DNA of 64,000 bases from an uncultured Prevotellaceae bacterium (GCA_902778255.1 CACYXD010000009.1:47986-111985); one strand, 5' to 3'. Counted from the stretch's first letter, positions 22,592-33,175 are shown. Notes: generated by a model not told the origin, from the sequence alone. Made by a program: numbers and translations.

Positions 22592-25276
22592 TTATCTGAC
22601 AACCACTTTCTTGTTGTCGATAATATTGATACCACCATAAGGTCTATCCAGTCGTTTTCCGCTGATTGAATAGACCTTATGTTTTTTATCATTTGAAGTT
22701 TCTATTGACTTTATATCGGTGAGCTTACCTTCCATCACCTCTTTCACTTCATCGGCAGTTAAAGCATAATTATAGATGCGAACATCATCATAGTAAGCGC
22801 TTATATTTCCATCGCTGTTGAACTGGCTACGTCCAAGATAATTCAATAGCGGATGAATATCGCTTGGCTTGATGGTTATACCCGTCGTAGAAGCGGACTC
22901 CTCTCCATCAACATATATTGCCGTCTTGTCTTTTCCTATCGTCACAACAATGTGTTTCCACTGGTAGCCAGGCAACTTATTACCACAATCGAGTGTCTGC
23001 TCATCGCCGCCATTCTTAATAGCGAAACGCATCTTATTAGTATAACTATTATAGGGCGTAAGGAACATATAATGATCGGTATCATTGCCAAAATCAAAGA
23101 TACGCTGCCACTGGGTGGTTGATGTACGCCAATAGATCCAAGCTGCAAAAGTCAACTCTTCGCTGGCAGCGATCTCGTATGGAAGCTGTACGAATTGGTT
23201 TGCCAGATTAAGCGATTTTTCTCCAATCTGATGCTCTGACTGATATTTCGCAGTACCATTAGCAACGACATCCATCATATTATGAGTATCATCATAGAGG
23301 TTGTCCTCAAAATTCCATCGTGCAATCAATGCTGGTTCACTCAAAGGAGATGCCTCAACAATAGTAGATGCCTCAGAGATATTCTGTGACTTGTCAATAG
23401 CCTTTACTTTATATAGATAAGAGGTATTAGGTTGACAGGTGTTATCTACAAAGGTGGTCTCAGTCAACTGACGCGCAATAACATTCCAGTCTTCTGTTCC
23501 TTTAGGTGCTCGTACCACGATATAGCCCTCTAGATCTGCCTCACTGTTTGCCGACCAACTCAAGCTCACTGATGCCGAAAGGCCTGTTGAGACCAAGCCA
23601 ACAGGCTGTGATGGTGCTTGAGTGTCGTATTGTACATCAATAGGTATAAAACGGAACAGCAAGCGATCACGCTTATCTTCATCGAGCATAGATGACTGAT
23701 AGATCTTTGCAAGTGAAGATGTAGAAGCCGAAGCAAGATATAATGCGCTTTCTCGGTTTCTGATATAATAATAGCCATTACCCGCATATTCCAGATACCA
23801 CAGTTCATTGGATGATGGAGTTTCTTGTTTCCATGCAATTACATCAGCTTGAGATACCGTAGAAAAATCGCGCACATTCATATGAACTTGCGGGTCTGCA
23901 ATCGAAGCAATCTCATAGAAACTATAGTCGCCACCTATACGAGGATTACAAGGTTTGACTGTCCATTGCTGATATGACTTTCCCGAGAATTTACTTTGTG
24001 AAAGAGAAGAACCAACAGCAGAATAGCTTACAACAGAGCCTGCTGTACCAGATGCTTTGTTGATAATTTTATATGTGCCATTAATAATGCAAGGGGGCAC
24101 ATCCTCGCCCCAGGTTATGTCAACCACACGCTCGGCATTACTCTGCCCATTCTGATAGCTCGTTCCGCCAGGAATCTCCATGAGCATTTCACGAACGGGG
24201 CCATAACCATCATAATAGACATACCGTTCTGTTGACAGGAACTGGTAGGTTGTCGTTTTTGCCTGACGCTCACTAGAACCGATGAAAACTTTCACTCGTC
24301 CATCATCATGACGATAAACACTGGCTGCAGTCCAGTTGTCACGATGTTCGCCGTAAGCAAGTTCACTACCATGACGACTAATCTGACAGAACTCACCACG
24401 TGCACGACTATCGAATCCCCACCAGATACCAACCGTCATACCATATTTCAAGCCAATCATTGCCTCGCCCACATTATGCATCTCGTCGGCATAGCCCACC
24501 TTGCCGTCTTTCACCATCTGCTGATAGAAGCCTGCGAAATTATCAAACGAACCAGCTAGCTGGTGGGTGTTGCCCCATCCGAAATACTGCTTACCCGTGT
24601 TATACCAATCCAAGGCCTTATCATTATTGAGGGTATTACCCCCCACCAGGGGAATATCGGCACAACGAGGGTAATTCTCCTTCAGAAGCTTGGCCACCTG
24701 CAACTGTTTCTGAACAGTAGCCCCCTCCTCAACAGTCCAGTAATCGGGCTCGTTGAAGATGGATATACCCACAACGGGATGCTTGGTCTTCTCCTGAAGA
24801 TAGTGCACATGACTATTGATCATCGCTGCCCAATGGTTGACATCGGCACTTTTGTCTTTCACAAAATACTCATCAGTGCCAGCTTCCTGATCGGCTGTGA
24901 GCACGAGCGGCAACGTGTTAGACATACGATTGAAAATTCTGTTGCGCTCGTTGATCATATTGATTACCGAAGAGGACAATGCAGAGTCGTTGACAAGGGC
25001 ATCGGTAAACCGGAATGCAGAACGTCCTATGCCGATATTATCTTTCCCCATATGATTAATGCCCTTCAGCATATTTTGCTCATCTTTCCATGCTTGGTCC
25101 AGTCCCCAAGTAGGCGTATAACGAATGCCCTCGGCAGAAATTGCGAACGGCACATACACATCAGCTTTCTTGTTGGCCTGCAGATAGCGGCTTGACGAAC
25201 TACGCAAGTTACTCTCTTGCGAAAAGGCAGTGGAAGCACCAAGCGCTACCACTGCTAATATGACAATGCGTTTCAT
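22592..25276 (-). CDS. Secreted multidomain glycosidase-like protein (clan GH-A-like, ricin-type lectin, FN3, LamG)
   Basis: This protein of about 894 residues starts best at the ATG at 25276 (MKRIVILAVVALGASTAFSQ, signal peptide). Numbering below is from a start four residues earlier. The N-terminal 380 residues look like a (beta/alpha)8 glycosidase of clan GH-A: SIFNEPDYW gives a candidate acid/base Glu180 in an Asn-Glu-Pro motif, and YADEMHNVGEA gives a candidate nucleophile Glu269. Next come a ricin-B/RICIN-like region (about 395-545), an FN3 domain (565-645), a LamG/concanavalin-like domain (655-835), and a YSISGKRLDRPYGGINI tail similar to other secreted proteins here. It is probably cotranscribed with the neighbour at 25297. 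The glycan substrate is not predictable; the exact GH family is uncertain. Confidence 0.72.
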   Translation of the reverse strand: MKRIVILAVVALGASTAFSQESNLRSSSSRYLQANKKADVYVPFAISAEGIRYTPTWGLDQAWKDEQNMLKGINHMGKDNIGIGRSAFRFTDALVNDSALSSSVINMINERNRIFNRMSNTLPLVLTADQEAGTDEYFVKDKSADVNHWAAMINSHVHYLQEKTKHPVVGISIFNEPDYWTVEEGATVQKQLQVAKLLKENYPRCADIPLVGGNTLNNDKALDWYNTGKQYFGWGNTHQLAGSFDNFAGFYQQMVKDGKVGYADEMHNVGEAMIGLKYGMTVGIWWGFDSRARGEFCQISRHGSELAYGEHRDNWTAASVYRHDDGRVKVFIGSSERQAKTTTYQFLSTERYVYYDGYGPVREMLMEIPGGTSYQNGQSNAERVVDITWGEDVPPCIINGTYKIINKASGTAGSVVSYSAVGSSLSQSKFSGKSYQQWTVKPCNPRIGGDYSFYEIASIADPQVHMNVRDFSTVSQADVIAWKQETPSSNELWYLEYAGNGYYYIRNRESALYLASASTSSLAKIYQSSMLDEDKRDRLLFRFIPIDVQYDTQAPSQPVGLVSTGLSASVSLSWSANSEADLEGYIVVRAPKGTEDWNVIARQLTETTFVDNTCQPNTSYLYKVKAIDKSQNISEASTIVEASPLSEPALIARWNFEDNLYDDTHNMMDVVANGTAKYQSEHQIGEKSLNLANQFVQLPYEIAASEELTFAAWIYWRTSTTQWQRIFDFGNDTDHYMFLTPYNSYTNKMRFAIKNGGDEQTLDCGNKLPGYQWKHIVVTIGKDKTAIYVDGEESASTTGITIKPSDIHPLLNYLGRSQFNSDGNISAYYDDVRIYNYALTADEVKEVMEGKLTDIKSIETSNDKKHKVYSISGKRLDRPYGGINIIDNKKVVVR

Positions 25277-25296
25277 CTGTATTATCATCTCTTTCT

Positions 25297-28200
25297 TTAC
25301 CTTATTATGGTCTTAAACGTACGGCCATCAACAGACCTGAGATACAAACCTGGCTTAACGCAGTTTTCATTAACGTAACGGCCATCAAGCGTATAAAGGC
25401 CATTCTGACGCTGGTTCTTGACCATCAGTCGAATACCCGTCTGTACCTTCTCGTTGTTTGCTATTTTCTCTTCATCGGTCACGCCATTGATAGGCATCAT
25501 CTCTCCATTCCAATCCTCAATGACTGCTACGACCTTACTACTATTATCTGTAAATGGTCGTAGGTTACCTGTGAAGGGCTGACGAGCTGGACGGTCGCCA
25601 ACAACTTTCTCAAAGACTCCATTCTGTTCGTAATAATAACCTGTTTGAACATTTCCAGGCACATTTAAGAAACCTCTCAAGTTACCATCGCCATTCTTTC
25701 CTGATGTCAATGGTTTATCTCCATATTCTAAGAAATAAGCCTCTGTCTCAGTTGAACGGAAGATACAAGGCACGCCAGCCTCAACCTCATCCATTTCTTC
25801 CAAGCACAACATGGTATATTCAGGATTGATACCTACTATCTTGTAAAACTTCATCGTTGACGACGAGTGAACAGCATAGGGCAGACATACTGTAGAGAAC
25901 TGATTGGGCACTACATTCCTAATATATAAAGGTGTGTAACGGATTGCGAAATCTGTAGCGCACCACCATCCTTCACGCTTATCATTCTTCTTTGAAGATG
26001 ACGTATTACCAATCTCAAGCCATGCTCCATCCTGAGCGCCCTGTTTTGAACTCTCAAAGCCTATCGTCAGTTTACTATTGTCAGGCAAATAAATGGGTGC
26101 GGAATAAAGATAGTCCCAACGATTAGCTACAGGCATATTCAAATCCAAGAAATCGGTTTTCAGATTCGCAGTCTTCTCAATGTTTGTACCATCGGTGATA
26201 TAACCATGCTGATCTGATAGACAATAATGTTCTGTGGTTGCCTTACATTCTATAGCATATAAGCCATGAGTACCTGCACTGTTTATATCTTGTTTGATAG
26301 CAAGAGACTGTTCCAAGTCATTCGTTTCAACCCCACTCCACCATGCATTCCAACATGTTACGCCATTCTGGGTTGCCAACCTTTGGTCACCATCTTTATA
26401 TGTACCAGTTTTAGTTGTCCAGCCAGTTGAAGAAGCGAAAGACGAATTTTTGATAATGTCTGTCTTACGAGTATAAATCATATAATCATCTATAGCCAGC
26501 TCCAAAGCAGAAAGGCTGGCAACGGCCTCACTCACAGTTCTTGCACCTTTAGCAGCAATCAGCAATGCCTCAAACTGTTCATAACCATAGAGTTTCCATG
26601 CTGCTATCTTCTCAGCATAAGCCAACAAAGTGCCATCAGCCAAATACATATAAGCGGTAAGGGCATCTTCAACTGCCTTCTCTGCAGTAGCCAGTGCTTC
26701 AGCATCAGCGTTTGTTATAGCTGCCATTGTAGCTGTCAGGTCACTATTCAGATAATCGAACTTGGTGTTATATGTCTTGAATACCTCAGCTTTCGTCTTA
26801 GCTTTTTCTATACCATCGACTATAGCCGAATCTTGGGTCATGAAGAGCTGACATAGCAGAACCTGATCCATCTGAGCTTTGGCCTCAAGACCATAAAGTT
26901 GCAAACGTGCCATAGTGTTATCTCCACTATTAAAGTTTCCGAACTGAGTTACCCAGTTTGTAGTTGTATTATTAATCCACACTTTTGGCGATATTGCAGA
27001 AGAGCCTTCTCGTGACAACCCCATCTTACAGTTATATCCACTAGGCATACGGGCCGACGTCATGGAGAAATAATAATTGGCATTAGCCTTTATACTAAAT
27101 GTTGTATTGATGGCAGACTCCGTTGACGAGCCACCATTACCATAGGCTTGCAGATAGGCCTGTCCGTCATTGCCCCCAGCACTCACAACTTGGAAGTATG
27201 GGGCAGACAATGTAGTGTCCTTGCCATTTGTCCAACCAGTGAATCCCATCTCAAAACTACCATTAGCAATCACATTTCCACCAAGATAATAGGTTTTTCC
27301 ATCCAAGTCAATGGCATCACCAGCTTTCAATGTGGCACTGGCAGCAGTTACAATAGCTGTTTTACGTTCACGATTATTGGCATCTTTTATCACTATCTGA
27401 TACTGACAGCCATTCGTGGCCTCATTATCCTCATATGTATAGGTGCTCGCATCATCCTTCAAGGCTATATTTGCAATGGTCTCCCATTGCTTACCAGCAC
27501 CAGGTCGACGCTGTACCACCATACTATTATTCATCTCACCATTGTGGTCGTACCACTGCAATTTTGCCACCTTTTCGTTATTATCAAACTCAATAATAAA
27601 ATCAGACGGATCAAACTGTTTCGGAACATTTGGTACATAATCATACTTTCCATTGTATCCAATACCAGAATTCATTTTCGAATACATTTCTCCTGCAGGA
27701 GTAAGTTGTCCTCCATAATAGAGTTTTGAGCAGTTTGCCTCAGAATTCCAATAATAATAACGTTCAATATAGTCAAAGCCATTCAGTGCATTACATATAC
27801 GCTCTACCACCTCCTTATTTTTGTTCAGCAGTGCCGTTGTAGGATTATCACGATCTGCTTTTGTAGTTGCTTCAGCAAAAATACCGTTATTACCCCAAGA
27901 AGAACCCCAAATCCATTCTGAAATCCAAACAGGACGATGATGGCGGTCAACCCATGGTCCTTTAATCTGATTGGAGAAATTCCATTCGTTCCAGTAGCAA
28001 TGCAAGTCAATGATATCGCACCGCCATCCGCGTGCATCAATAGAGTCCAGGAAAGCATGATGCTGCGTTAAAGCGCCATCATGAGAAGCAGGTGAACATA
28101 GACGCATACCCGTACGCATCATATTCTCCCAGTTATTCAAAATCGTGTTCAAGTCCTGTGGATGGTCATCAGAAGAGTTAAAGGGTTCATTATTAGTTTT

Positions 28201-29040
28201 AGTATGAGGCGACTGCGTAGTACTACCAATAGTACTTGAGGAAGGCCAATCCTCGTAAATATGATTGGGAACCCACTCATAGTCAGGAAGAAGACTGCTG
28301 TTCCCTTGTCCCCAGTCATAACTACTTTGGACGTTAAGCGCTGATAGTGCATTTTTGTCCCCAGCAGCACTAGCCAACTGTTTTTTCCCTGCATCGTACC
28401 ATTTAAAAACGCGATATGACGATATACTATTATTCAAAATCGCAGGCATCTGTGCCATTTCTATATCTGCATCGGCTGCTACGAAACATCTACTATAGCC
28501 ACGTCCGCTGGCCTTAAGTGAAAAAGTTACCATATAGCCACGTTTCAGTTTAAACGAGCTAATTCGGTTATTCAATTTTGCATCAGTCAGCGTGTTCATG
28601 TATCCTCCAGAATTCTCCAGGCCAAAATCATCACACATATCGCCCTCAAAATTTGGCTCAGAGTAAACAGTCAGCGGCTTAAAAATGTCACCACCAGCAT
28701 AAGGCAATATGATACACCCCAAATTATAGAGTTTTACCTGACAATTAGTACCATTCACAGCACTCTCTCCATTGATTTTTATATATTTCAACCACGAAGA
28801 GATCTTTGAAGGTTTGATGTTATCAAGTATCAATACAGCATGATCTGTATTGGTAATATTTACCAATCCACCTTCTACAAAAGGTGTCGTACTGGTAATG
28901 ATATAGTCCACATCATTACTTAGTGTCACCGCAGAAGTGACTTGACTGACTGTTGTTTTTGTGTTAGCAGCCATCATGTTTATCTGGCCTAATGTCAATA
29001 TGACAATTAAAGTCAGAATGGCAGAAAATCTTTTAGTCAT
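25297..29040 (-). CDS. Very large secreted glycosyl-hydrolase-core protein
   Basis: This protein of about 1247 residues begins at the ATG at 29040 (MTKRFSAILTLIVILTLGQ, signal peptide). After a beta-rich region, residues 300-480 hold a glycosyl hydrolase catalytic-core-like domain (PF11790-type) with IDLHCYWNEWNF and PVWISEWIWGSSWG, the last offering a catalytic Glu. An FN3-like segment follows, then CBM-like beta-sandwiches (GNVIANGSFEMGFTGWTNG; IIKNSSFASSTGWTTKTG) separated by a helical region near 750-860. It ends YTLDGRYVNENCVKPGLYL, a sorting-like tail. Together with the adjacent gene (20 bp downstream on the minus strand) it forms a two-gene secreted glycan-degrading unit with no SusC/SusD genes next to it. 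The substrate is unknown. Confidence 0.72.
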   Translation of the reverse strand: MTKRFSAILTLIVILTLGQINMMAANTKTTVSQVTSAVTLSNDVDYIITSTTPFVEGGLVNITNTDHAVLILDNIKPSKISSWLKYIKINGESAVNGTNCQVKLYNLGCIILPYAGGDIFKPLTVYSEPNFEGDMCDDFGLENSGGYMNTLTDAKLNNRISSFKLKRGYMVTFSLKASGRGYSRCFVAADADIEMAQMPAILNNSISSYRVFKWYDAGKKQLASAAGDKNALSALNVQSSYDWGQGNSSLLPDYEWVPNHIYEDWPSSSTIGSTTQSPHTKTNNEPFNSSDDHPQDLNTILNNWENMMRTGMRLCSPASHDGALTQHHAFLDSIDARGWRCDIIDLHCYWNEWNFSNQIKGPWVDRHHRPVWISEWIWGSSWGNNGIFAEATTKADRDNPTTALLNKNKEVVERICNALNGFDYIERYYYWNSEANCSKLYYGGQLTPAGEMYSKMNSGIGYNGKYDYVPNVPKQFDPSDFIIEFDNNEKVAKLQWYDHNGEMNNSMVVQRRPGAGKQWETIANIALKDDASTYTYEDNEATNGCQYQIVIKDANNRERKTAIVTAASATLKAGDAIDLDGKTYYLGGNVIANGSFEMGFTGWTNGKDTTLSAPYFQVVSAGGNDGQAYLQAYGNGGSSTESAINTTFSIKANANYYFSMTSARMPSGYNCKMGLSREGSSAISPKVWINNTTTNWVTQFGNFNSGDNTMARLQLYGLEAKAQMDQVLLCQLFMTQDSAIVDGIEKAKTKAEVFKTYNTKFDYLNSDLTATMAAITNADAEALATAEKAVEDALTAYMYLADGTLLAYAEKIAAWKLYGYEQFEALLIAAKGARTVSEAVASLSALELAIDDYMIYTRKTDIIKNSSFASSTGWTTKTGTYKDGDQRLATQNGVTCWNAWWSGVETNDLEQSLAIKQDINSAGTHGLYAIECKATTEHYCLSDQHGYITDGTNIEKTANLKTDFLDLNMPVANRWDYLYSAPIYLPDNSKLTIGFESSKQGAQDGAWLEIGNTSSSKKNDKREGWWCATDFAIRYTPLYIRNVVPNQFSTVCLPYAVHSSSTMKFYKIVGINPEYTMLCLEEMDEVEAGVPCIFRSTETEAYFLEYGDKPLTSGKNGDGNLRGFLNVPGNVQTGYYYEQNGVFEKVVGDRPARQPFTGNLRPFTDNSSKVVAVIEDWNGEMMPINGVTDEEKIANNEKVQTGIRLMVKNQRQNGLYTLDGRYVNENCVKPGLYLRSVDGRTFKTIIR

Positions 29041-29080
29041 TCTTTTTATGTTTTTAGTTAGCAATCAATTTTGTCGTCTG

Positions 29081-29088
29081 CAAAGATA
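29081..29088 (-). promoter_or_regulatory. -7 box upstream of secreted glycosidase pair
   Basis: On the minus strand this reads TATCTTTG, 40 bp before the chosen ATG at 29040, matching the TAnnTTTG consensus. Confidence 0.6.
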
Positions 29089-29117
29089 ATATATTTATAT
29101 TAAACCACAAAACAAAA

Positions 29118-30866
29118 TCATGTATTTTCGCTCTTTGGTATTTGTAACTCCAAATTATTCCTATGGGCAAAAATATGTGGTGACATAATTTCCACTCCAG
29201 CCTCATGGAAGTGGTCTAATATATTCTGATGCAACTCTGAGTATATATCTGACAGTTTATCAGTGGAATGTGTATATGCATTGATTTCATATTCCACATA
29301 GAAGTCATCAAGTGCTGTAACTCGTACAAAAGGTAAAGGCTTTTGTTGTAAATGTTTGGTGGCCTTAGCAGATGACAACAGCAAGTTTTCTATCAGTTCG
29401 TGCTTCATATCGTATCCAATCGTTACTTTGGTATGGACAATAATACCGAAATTATCGGCTGCAAAAGAATAATTTGAGGTTTGAGCACTCATCAAATTAG
29501 AATTTGGAATGGTTATAACCTCGTTCTTTCGTGTCCTAATACGAGTCACTAAGGCCGTCTTCTCCAATACAAAGCCTTCCACCTCACCAAAACGAATGAA
29601 GTCACCTACATGGAAAGGGCGCATATATGTCATCACCAATCCAGCCATTACATTTCCTACAATCGATGTAGAACCCAAAGAGACAATGACACCAATGAAC
29701 ACTGAAACGCCCTGGAATATCTCCGAATTGGAACTTGGAAGCAAAGGCCATATCATAACAAACATGAACGAATACAGCAAGAGACGCAAAATAAGATAGG
29801 TTGGCTGTGCCCAATCGGCATAAAAGCCATTGATTTTCAGTTTACCTGTTGCCACCTCGTTCATCAAGTAATGAACTGCTTTCACTATATAGCGGAAACA
29901 TATAATAATGACTATTATTTTGAAGAGGTTGGGCAAATAGCCTATTACCGACATCACAATATCTACGAAAGGATTCCAGATATAGCCTAATAAAGTAAAA
30001 GTTATGGTCTTAGTCTCTGGAAACACATAAAAGAGCAGAGGCACACTAATTAGCAACTGCCATATAATAATGAAAAAGCGAAGCAGACGATAGAAAAACG
30101 AGAACGTGAGTCCTCTTCTTCTCACATTCAGTACCTCGTAATCTCTAATTCTCAAAGGGATATTCCATCTCATCACCAGTCTCAACAGACGATAGCGCCA
30201 TTTGCGGTAGATCCAAAGAGTAGCCCTGATTAGCAACGTTTGTACAACAATAATAATGACTACCCACATCAGCCCGTATAGTTTCTGACGCAAGCCGTAT
30301 TCCTCATGAAACTCAACAATTTTCGCCTTGATAATCTCCGCATACTGGGCTGCCAATTCCTGGCGCGTCGTATTTTGCCACAAGGCATCAATATCCGTGA
30401 TACTTAAGATGACCTCATCGCCAGCCATGATATCGCTGAAGAAATCACTTTCATACACATAGATGGAATCAGCAAACATCGTCATCCGTTTGCCTTCAGA
30501 AAGAATAACTGTATGTGCCTGTTCAACACGAGTCTCTGGATACACTCCACCCTTACGAGCATAAAGCACCAACAAAGTGTCGCCATCAACAATAAGCGGT
30601 GCTCCAGACGTAATTTGTCGTAAAGAATCTATTCGAGCCTTACGTTCTGCTGTTCGCAAAGAGTCACTACGCCCCGACTCTGCCAGTTGTTCTTGCATCA
30701 TGATACGCTGCAACTGTAATTCTTGAACCTGACTTCGTAACACCTGAACCAAAGAATCACTTTCAGATACTACGGAATCGCACTTTATTTCTGTTTGCGC
30801 ATCAACACACAAGCAGTATAACAGGCAAAAAACAGCTAATAGCGGTTTATAGAAATTGGTCATCAT
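29118..30866 (-). CDS. Mechanosensitive ion channel family protein (MscS-like)
   Basis: This 582-residue protein has a signal peptide (MMTNFYKPLLAVFCLLYCLCVDAQ), a periplasmic region with a coiled coil (VQVLRSQVQELQLQRIMMQE, about 40-60), then several membrane helices between about 195 and 400. The MscS pore and beta domain follow: SLGSTSIVGNVMAGLVMTYMRPFHVGDFIRFGEVEGFV (given in parts: GSTSIVGNVMAGLV, then RPFHVGDFIRFGEVEGFV), then ITIPNSNLMSAQTSNYS. The C-terminal cytoplasmic domain ends with MSPHIFAHRNN. It should open when membrane tension rises and protect cells from hypo-osmotic shock. The long periplasmic N-terminus places it with the larger MscK/YbdG-like variants. Confidence 0.92.
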   Translation of the reverse strand: MMTNFYKPLLAVFCLLYCLCVDAQTEIKCDSVVSESDSLVQVLRSQVQELQLQRIMMQEQLAESGRSDSLRTAERKARIDSLRQITSGAPLIVDGDTLLVLYARKGGVYPETRVEQAHTVILSEGKRMTMFADSIYVYESDFFSDIMAGDEVILSITDIDALWQNTTRQELAAQYAEIIKAKIVEFHEEYGLRQKLYGLMWVVIIIVVQTLLIRATLWIYRKWRYRLLRLVMRWNIPLRIRDYEVLNVRRRGLTFSFFYRLLRFFIIIWQLLISVPLLFYVFPETKTITFTLLGYIWNPFVDIVMSVIGYLPNLFKIIVIIICFRYIVKAVHYLMNEVATGKLKINGFYADWAQPTYLILRLLLYSFMFVMIWPLLPSSNSEIFQGVSVFIGVIVSLGSTSIVGNVMAGLVMTYMRPFHVGDFIRFGEVEGFVLEKTALVTRIRTRKNEVITIPNSNLMSAQTSNYSFAADNFGIIVHTKVTIGYDMKHELIENLLLSSAKATKHLQQKPLPFVRVTALDDFYVEYEINAYTHSTDKLSDIYSELHQNILDHFHEAGVEIMSPHIFAHRNNLELQIPKSENT

Positions 30867-30891
30867 AACAATTACTTATCAATTATCTCTG

Positions 30892-30899
30892 CAAAAATA
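30892..30899 (-). promoter_or_regulatory. Possible -7 box of MscS-like gene
   Basis: The minus strand reads TATTTTTG, which fits TAnnTTTG, 25 bp before the start. The upstream element is not clear. Confidence 0.45.
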
Positions 30900-30943
30900 A
30901 GAAAAATCTTTCTAATAACGAAAGGAAGTCAGATAAAAATTAT

Positions 30944-30951
30944 TAACTTTG
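30944..30951 (+). promoter_or_regulatory. -7 box of glnN promoter
   Basis: TAACTTTG matches the -7 consensus, 31 bp before the glnN ATG. No clear TTTG is visible 20 bp upstream. Confidence 0.6.
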
Positions 30952-30982
30952 CAGCCAAAATAAGCAGAACACAGAGAAGACA

Positions 30983-33175
30983 ATGGCAAACAATTTAAGA
31001 TTTCAGGTAGTAGAAGAGGCGTTTAAGAAGCACGCTCTTGATGTGAAGGCCCCATCTGAGCGCCCATCTGAGTATTTTGGCAAGTATGTTTTCAATCGTC
31101 AGAAGATGTACAAATACTTGCCAAAGGACATTTACGACAAGATGATTGACGTGATAGATAACGGTGCCAGACTGGACCGATCGATAGCCGATGCAGTGGC
31201 TGCAGGCATGAAGCAGTGGGCACAGGAGATGGGCGTGACACACTACACACACTGGTTTCAACCATTGACAGAGGGTACTGCCGAAAAGCACGATGCTTTC
31301 GTAGAACACGACGGCAAGGGCGGTATGATTGAGAAGTTCTCTGGTAAGTTGCTGGTACAGCAGGAGCCTGACGCCAGCTCGTTCCCCAACGGTGGCATTC
31401 GCAATACCTTCGAGGCCCGCGGATACTCTGCCTGGGATCCCACATCACCCGTGTTTATTATCGACGACACACTGTGTATCCCAACCATCTTCATCGCCTA
31501 TACAGGTGAGGCCTTAGACTACAAGGCTCCCCTACTCCGCGCTATCCATGCGGTGAGCAAGGCTGCTAAGGATGTATGCAAGTATTTCTATGACGACGTG
31601 ACCAAGGTGCAGGTGAACCTGGGTTGGGAGCAAGAATATTTCCTTGTGGACGAGGGCCTCTACTCTGCCCGTCCAGACCTACTGATGACCGGCAGAACGC
31701 TGATGGGTCACGAGAGTGCCAAGAACCAGCAGATGGACGACCACTACTTTGGTACTATCCCCGATCGTGTGCAGGCCTTCATGAAAGACCTTGAGATACA
31801 ATCATTGGAGCTGGCCATCCCTGTGAAGACACGTCACAACGAGGTTGCACCCAACCAGTTTGAGTTGGCACCTATTTTCGAAGAGTGCAACCTGGCTGTT
31901 GACCATAACATGCTGTTGATGAGTCTGATGAAGAAAGTAGCCCGCAAGCATGGCTTCCGCATGTTGCTCCATGAAAAGCCATTCGATGGCATCAATGGTA
32001 GTGGTAAACACTGCAACTGGAGCCTCAGCGCCGACAACGGAATACTGCTTCACGCCTCTGGTACCACACCAGAGGAGAACTTGCGTTTCATCACTTTTAT
32101 CGTGGAAACGCTGATGGCTGTTTATAAGCACAACGGATTGCTGAAGGCCAGTATTATGAGTGCTACGAATGCCCATCGTTTAGGTGGCAACGAGGCTCCT
32201 CCTGCCATCATCAGTTCATTTTTAGGCACACAGCTCACCGAGGTATTGAACCATATCGAGACATCAGAAACCAACGAACTCTTCAACCTGAAGGGTAAGC
32301 AGGGTATGGAGATTGATATTCCTCAGATTCCAGACCTTGTAGTAGACAATACAGACCGTAACCGCACATCACCCTTTGCTTTCACCGGCAACCGCTTCGA
32401 GTTCCGTGCTCCAGGTTCCAGCGTGAACTGCGCCAGTGCCATGATTGCATTGAATGCTGCAATGGCAGAAGCTTTAAACTCTTTCAAAGAAAGAGTAGAT
32501 GCCAAAATCGCCCAAGGAGAGGACAAAATTCAGGCACTGCTTGAGGTTCTGAAAGACGACGTGAAGGCCTGTAAGCCTATCCGATTCGATGGTAATGGCT
32601 ACTCAGAAGAATGGGTGAAAGAGGCTGCTAAACGCGGACTGGATGTAGAGAAATCGTGCCCCGTAATTTTCGAGCACTACCTCGATGACTCCAGCATCAA
32701 GATGTTTGAGAGCACGAAGGTGATGAACAAGAAGGAGTTAGAAGCCCGCAACGAGGTGAAATGGGAGATGTACGTGAAGACTGTACAGATTGAAGCTCGT
32801 GTGTTGGGCGATCTGGCGATGAACCATATTATCCCAGTTGCTACTCACTATCAGAGTAAACTCATCAAGAATGTGCAAGGTATGAAAGAGGTATTCAGCG
32901 CTGAACGCGCAGAACGTCTGTCAACCCGTAACATGAAACTTATCGAGGAAATCGCTGAGCGTACAGAGAAGATAGAGCAGTTGGTAGAGGATCTGACAGA
33001 TGCTCGTCGTGTGGCCAATCGCATCGAGGATATACACGAACGTGCCATCCAGTATCACAACACCGTCTGTCCTCACATGGAGGCTATCCGCAAACAGATA
33101 GACAAACTGGAACTGATTGTGGAAGATGGTCTCTGGACGCTGCCAAAATATCGCGAATTGCTGTTTATCAGATAA
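30983..33175 (+). CDS. glnN: Glutamine synthetase type III
   Basis: This 730-residue enzyme makes glutamine from glutamate, ammonia and ATP and is the main ammonia-assimilating glutamine synthetase of Bacteroidales. The GSIII-specific catalytic core is visible: RHNEVAPNQFELAPIFEE (about 280), INGSGKHCNWSLS (about 338), and SATNAHRLGGNEAPPAI (about 393). The PDLVVDNTDRNRTSPFAFTG region and the C-terminal extension (about 590-730, with a long coiled-coil-like ERAERLSTRNMKLIEEIAER segment) are typical of the type III dodecamer. Its length is as expected. It is probably monocistronic, with its own -7 box, and may respond to nitrogen, though no operator is recognisable. Confidence 0.96.
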   Translation: MANNLRFQVVEEAFKKHALDVKAPSERPSEYFGKYVFNRQKMYKYLPKDIYDKMIDVIDNGARLDRSIADAVAAGMKQWAQEMGVTHYTHWFQPLTEGTAEKHDAFVEHDGKGGMIEKFSGKLLVQQEPDASSFPNGGIRNTFEARGYSAWDPTSPVFIIDDTLCIPTIFIAYTGEALDYKAPLLRAIHAVSKAAKDVCKYFYDDVTKVQVNLGWEQEYFLVDEGLYSARPDLLMTGRTLMGHESAKNQQMDDHYFGTIPDRVQAFMKDLEIQSLELAIPVKTRHNEVAPNQFELAPIFEECNLAVDHNMLLMSLMKKVARKHGFRMLLHEKPFDGINGSGKHCNWSLSADNGILLHASGTTPEENLRFITFIVETLMAVYKHNGLLKASIMSATNAHRLGGNEAPPAIISSFLGTQLTEVLNHIETSETNELFNLKGKQGMEIDIPQIPDLVVDNTDRNRTSPFAFTGNRFEFRAPGSSVNCASAMIALNAAMAEALNSFKERVDAKIAQGEDKIQALLEVLKDDVKACKPIRFDGNGYSEEWVKEAAKRGLDVEKSCPVIFEHYLDDSSIKMFESTKVMNKKELEARNEVKWEMYVKTVQIEARVLGDLAMNHIIPVATHYQSKLIKNVQGMKEVFSAERAERLSTRNMKLIEEIAERTEKIEQLVEDLTDARRVANRIEDIHERAIQYHNTVCPHMEAIRKQIDKLELIVEDGLWTLPKYRELLFIR

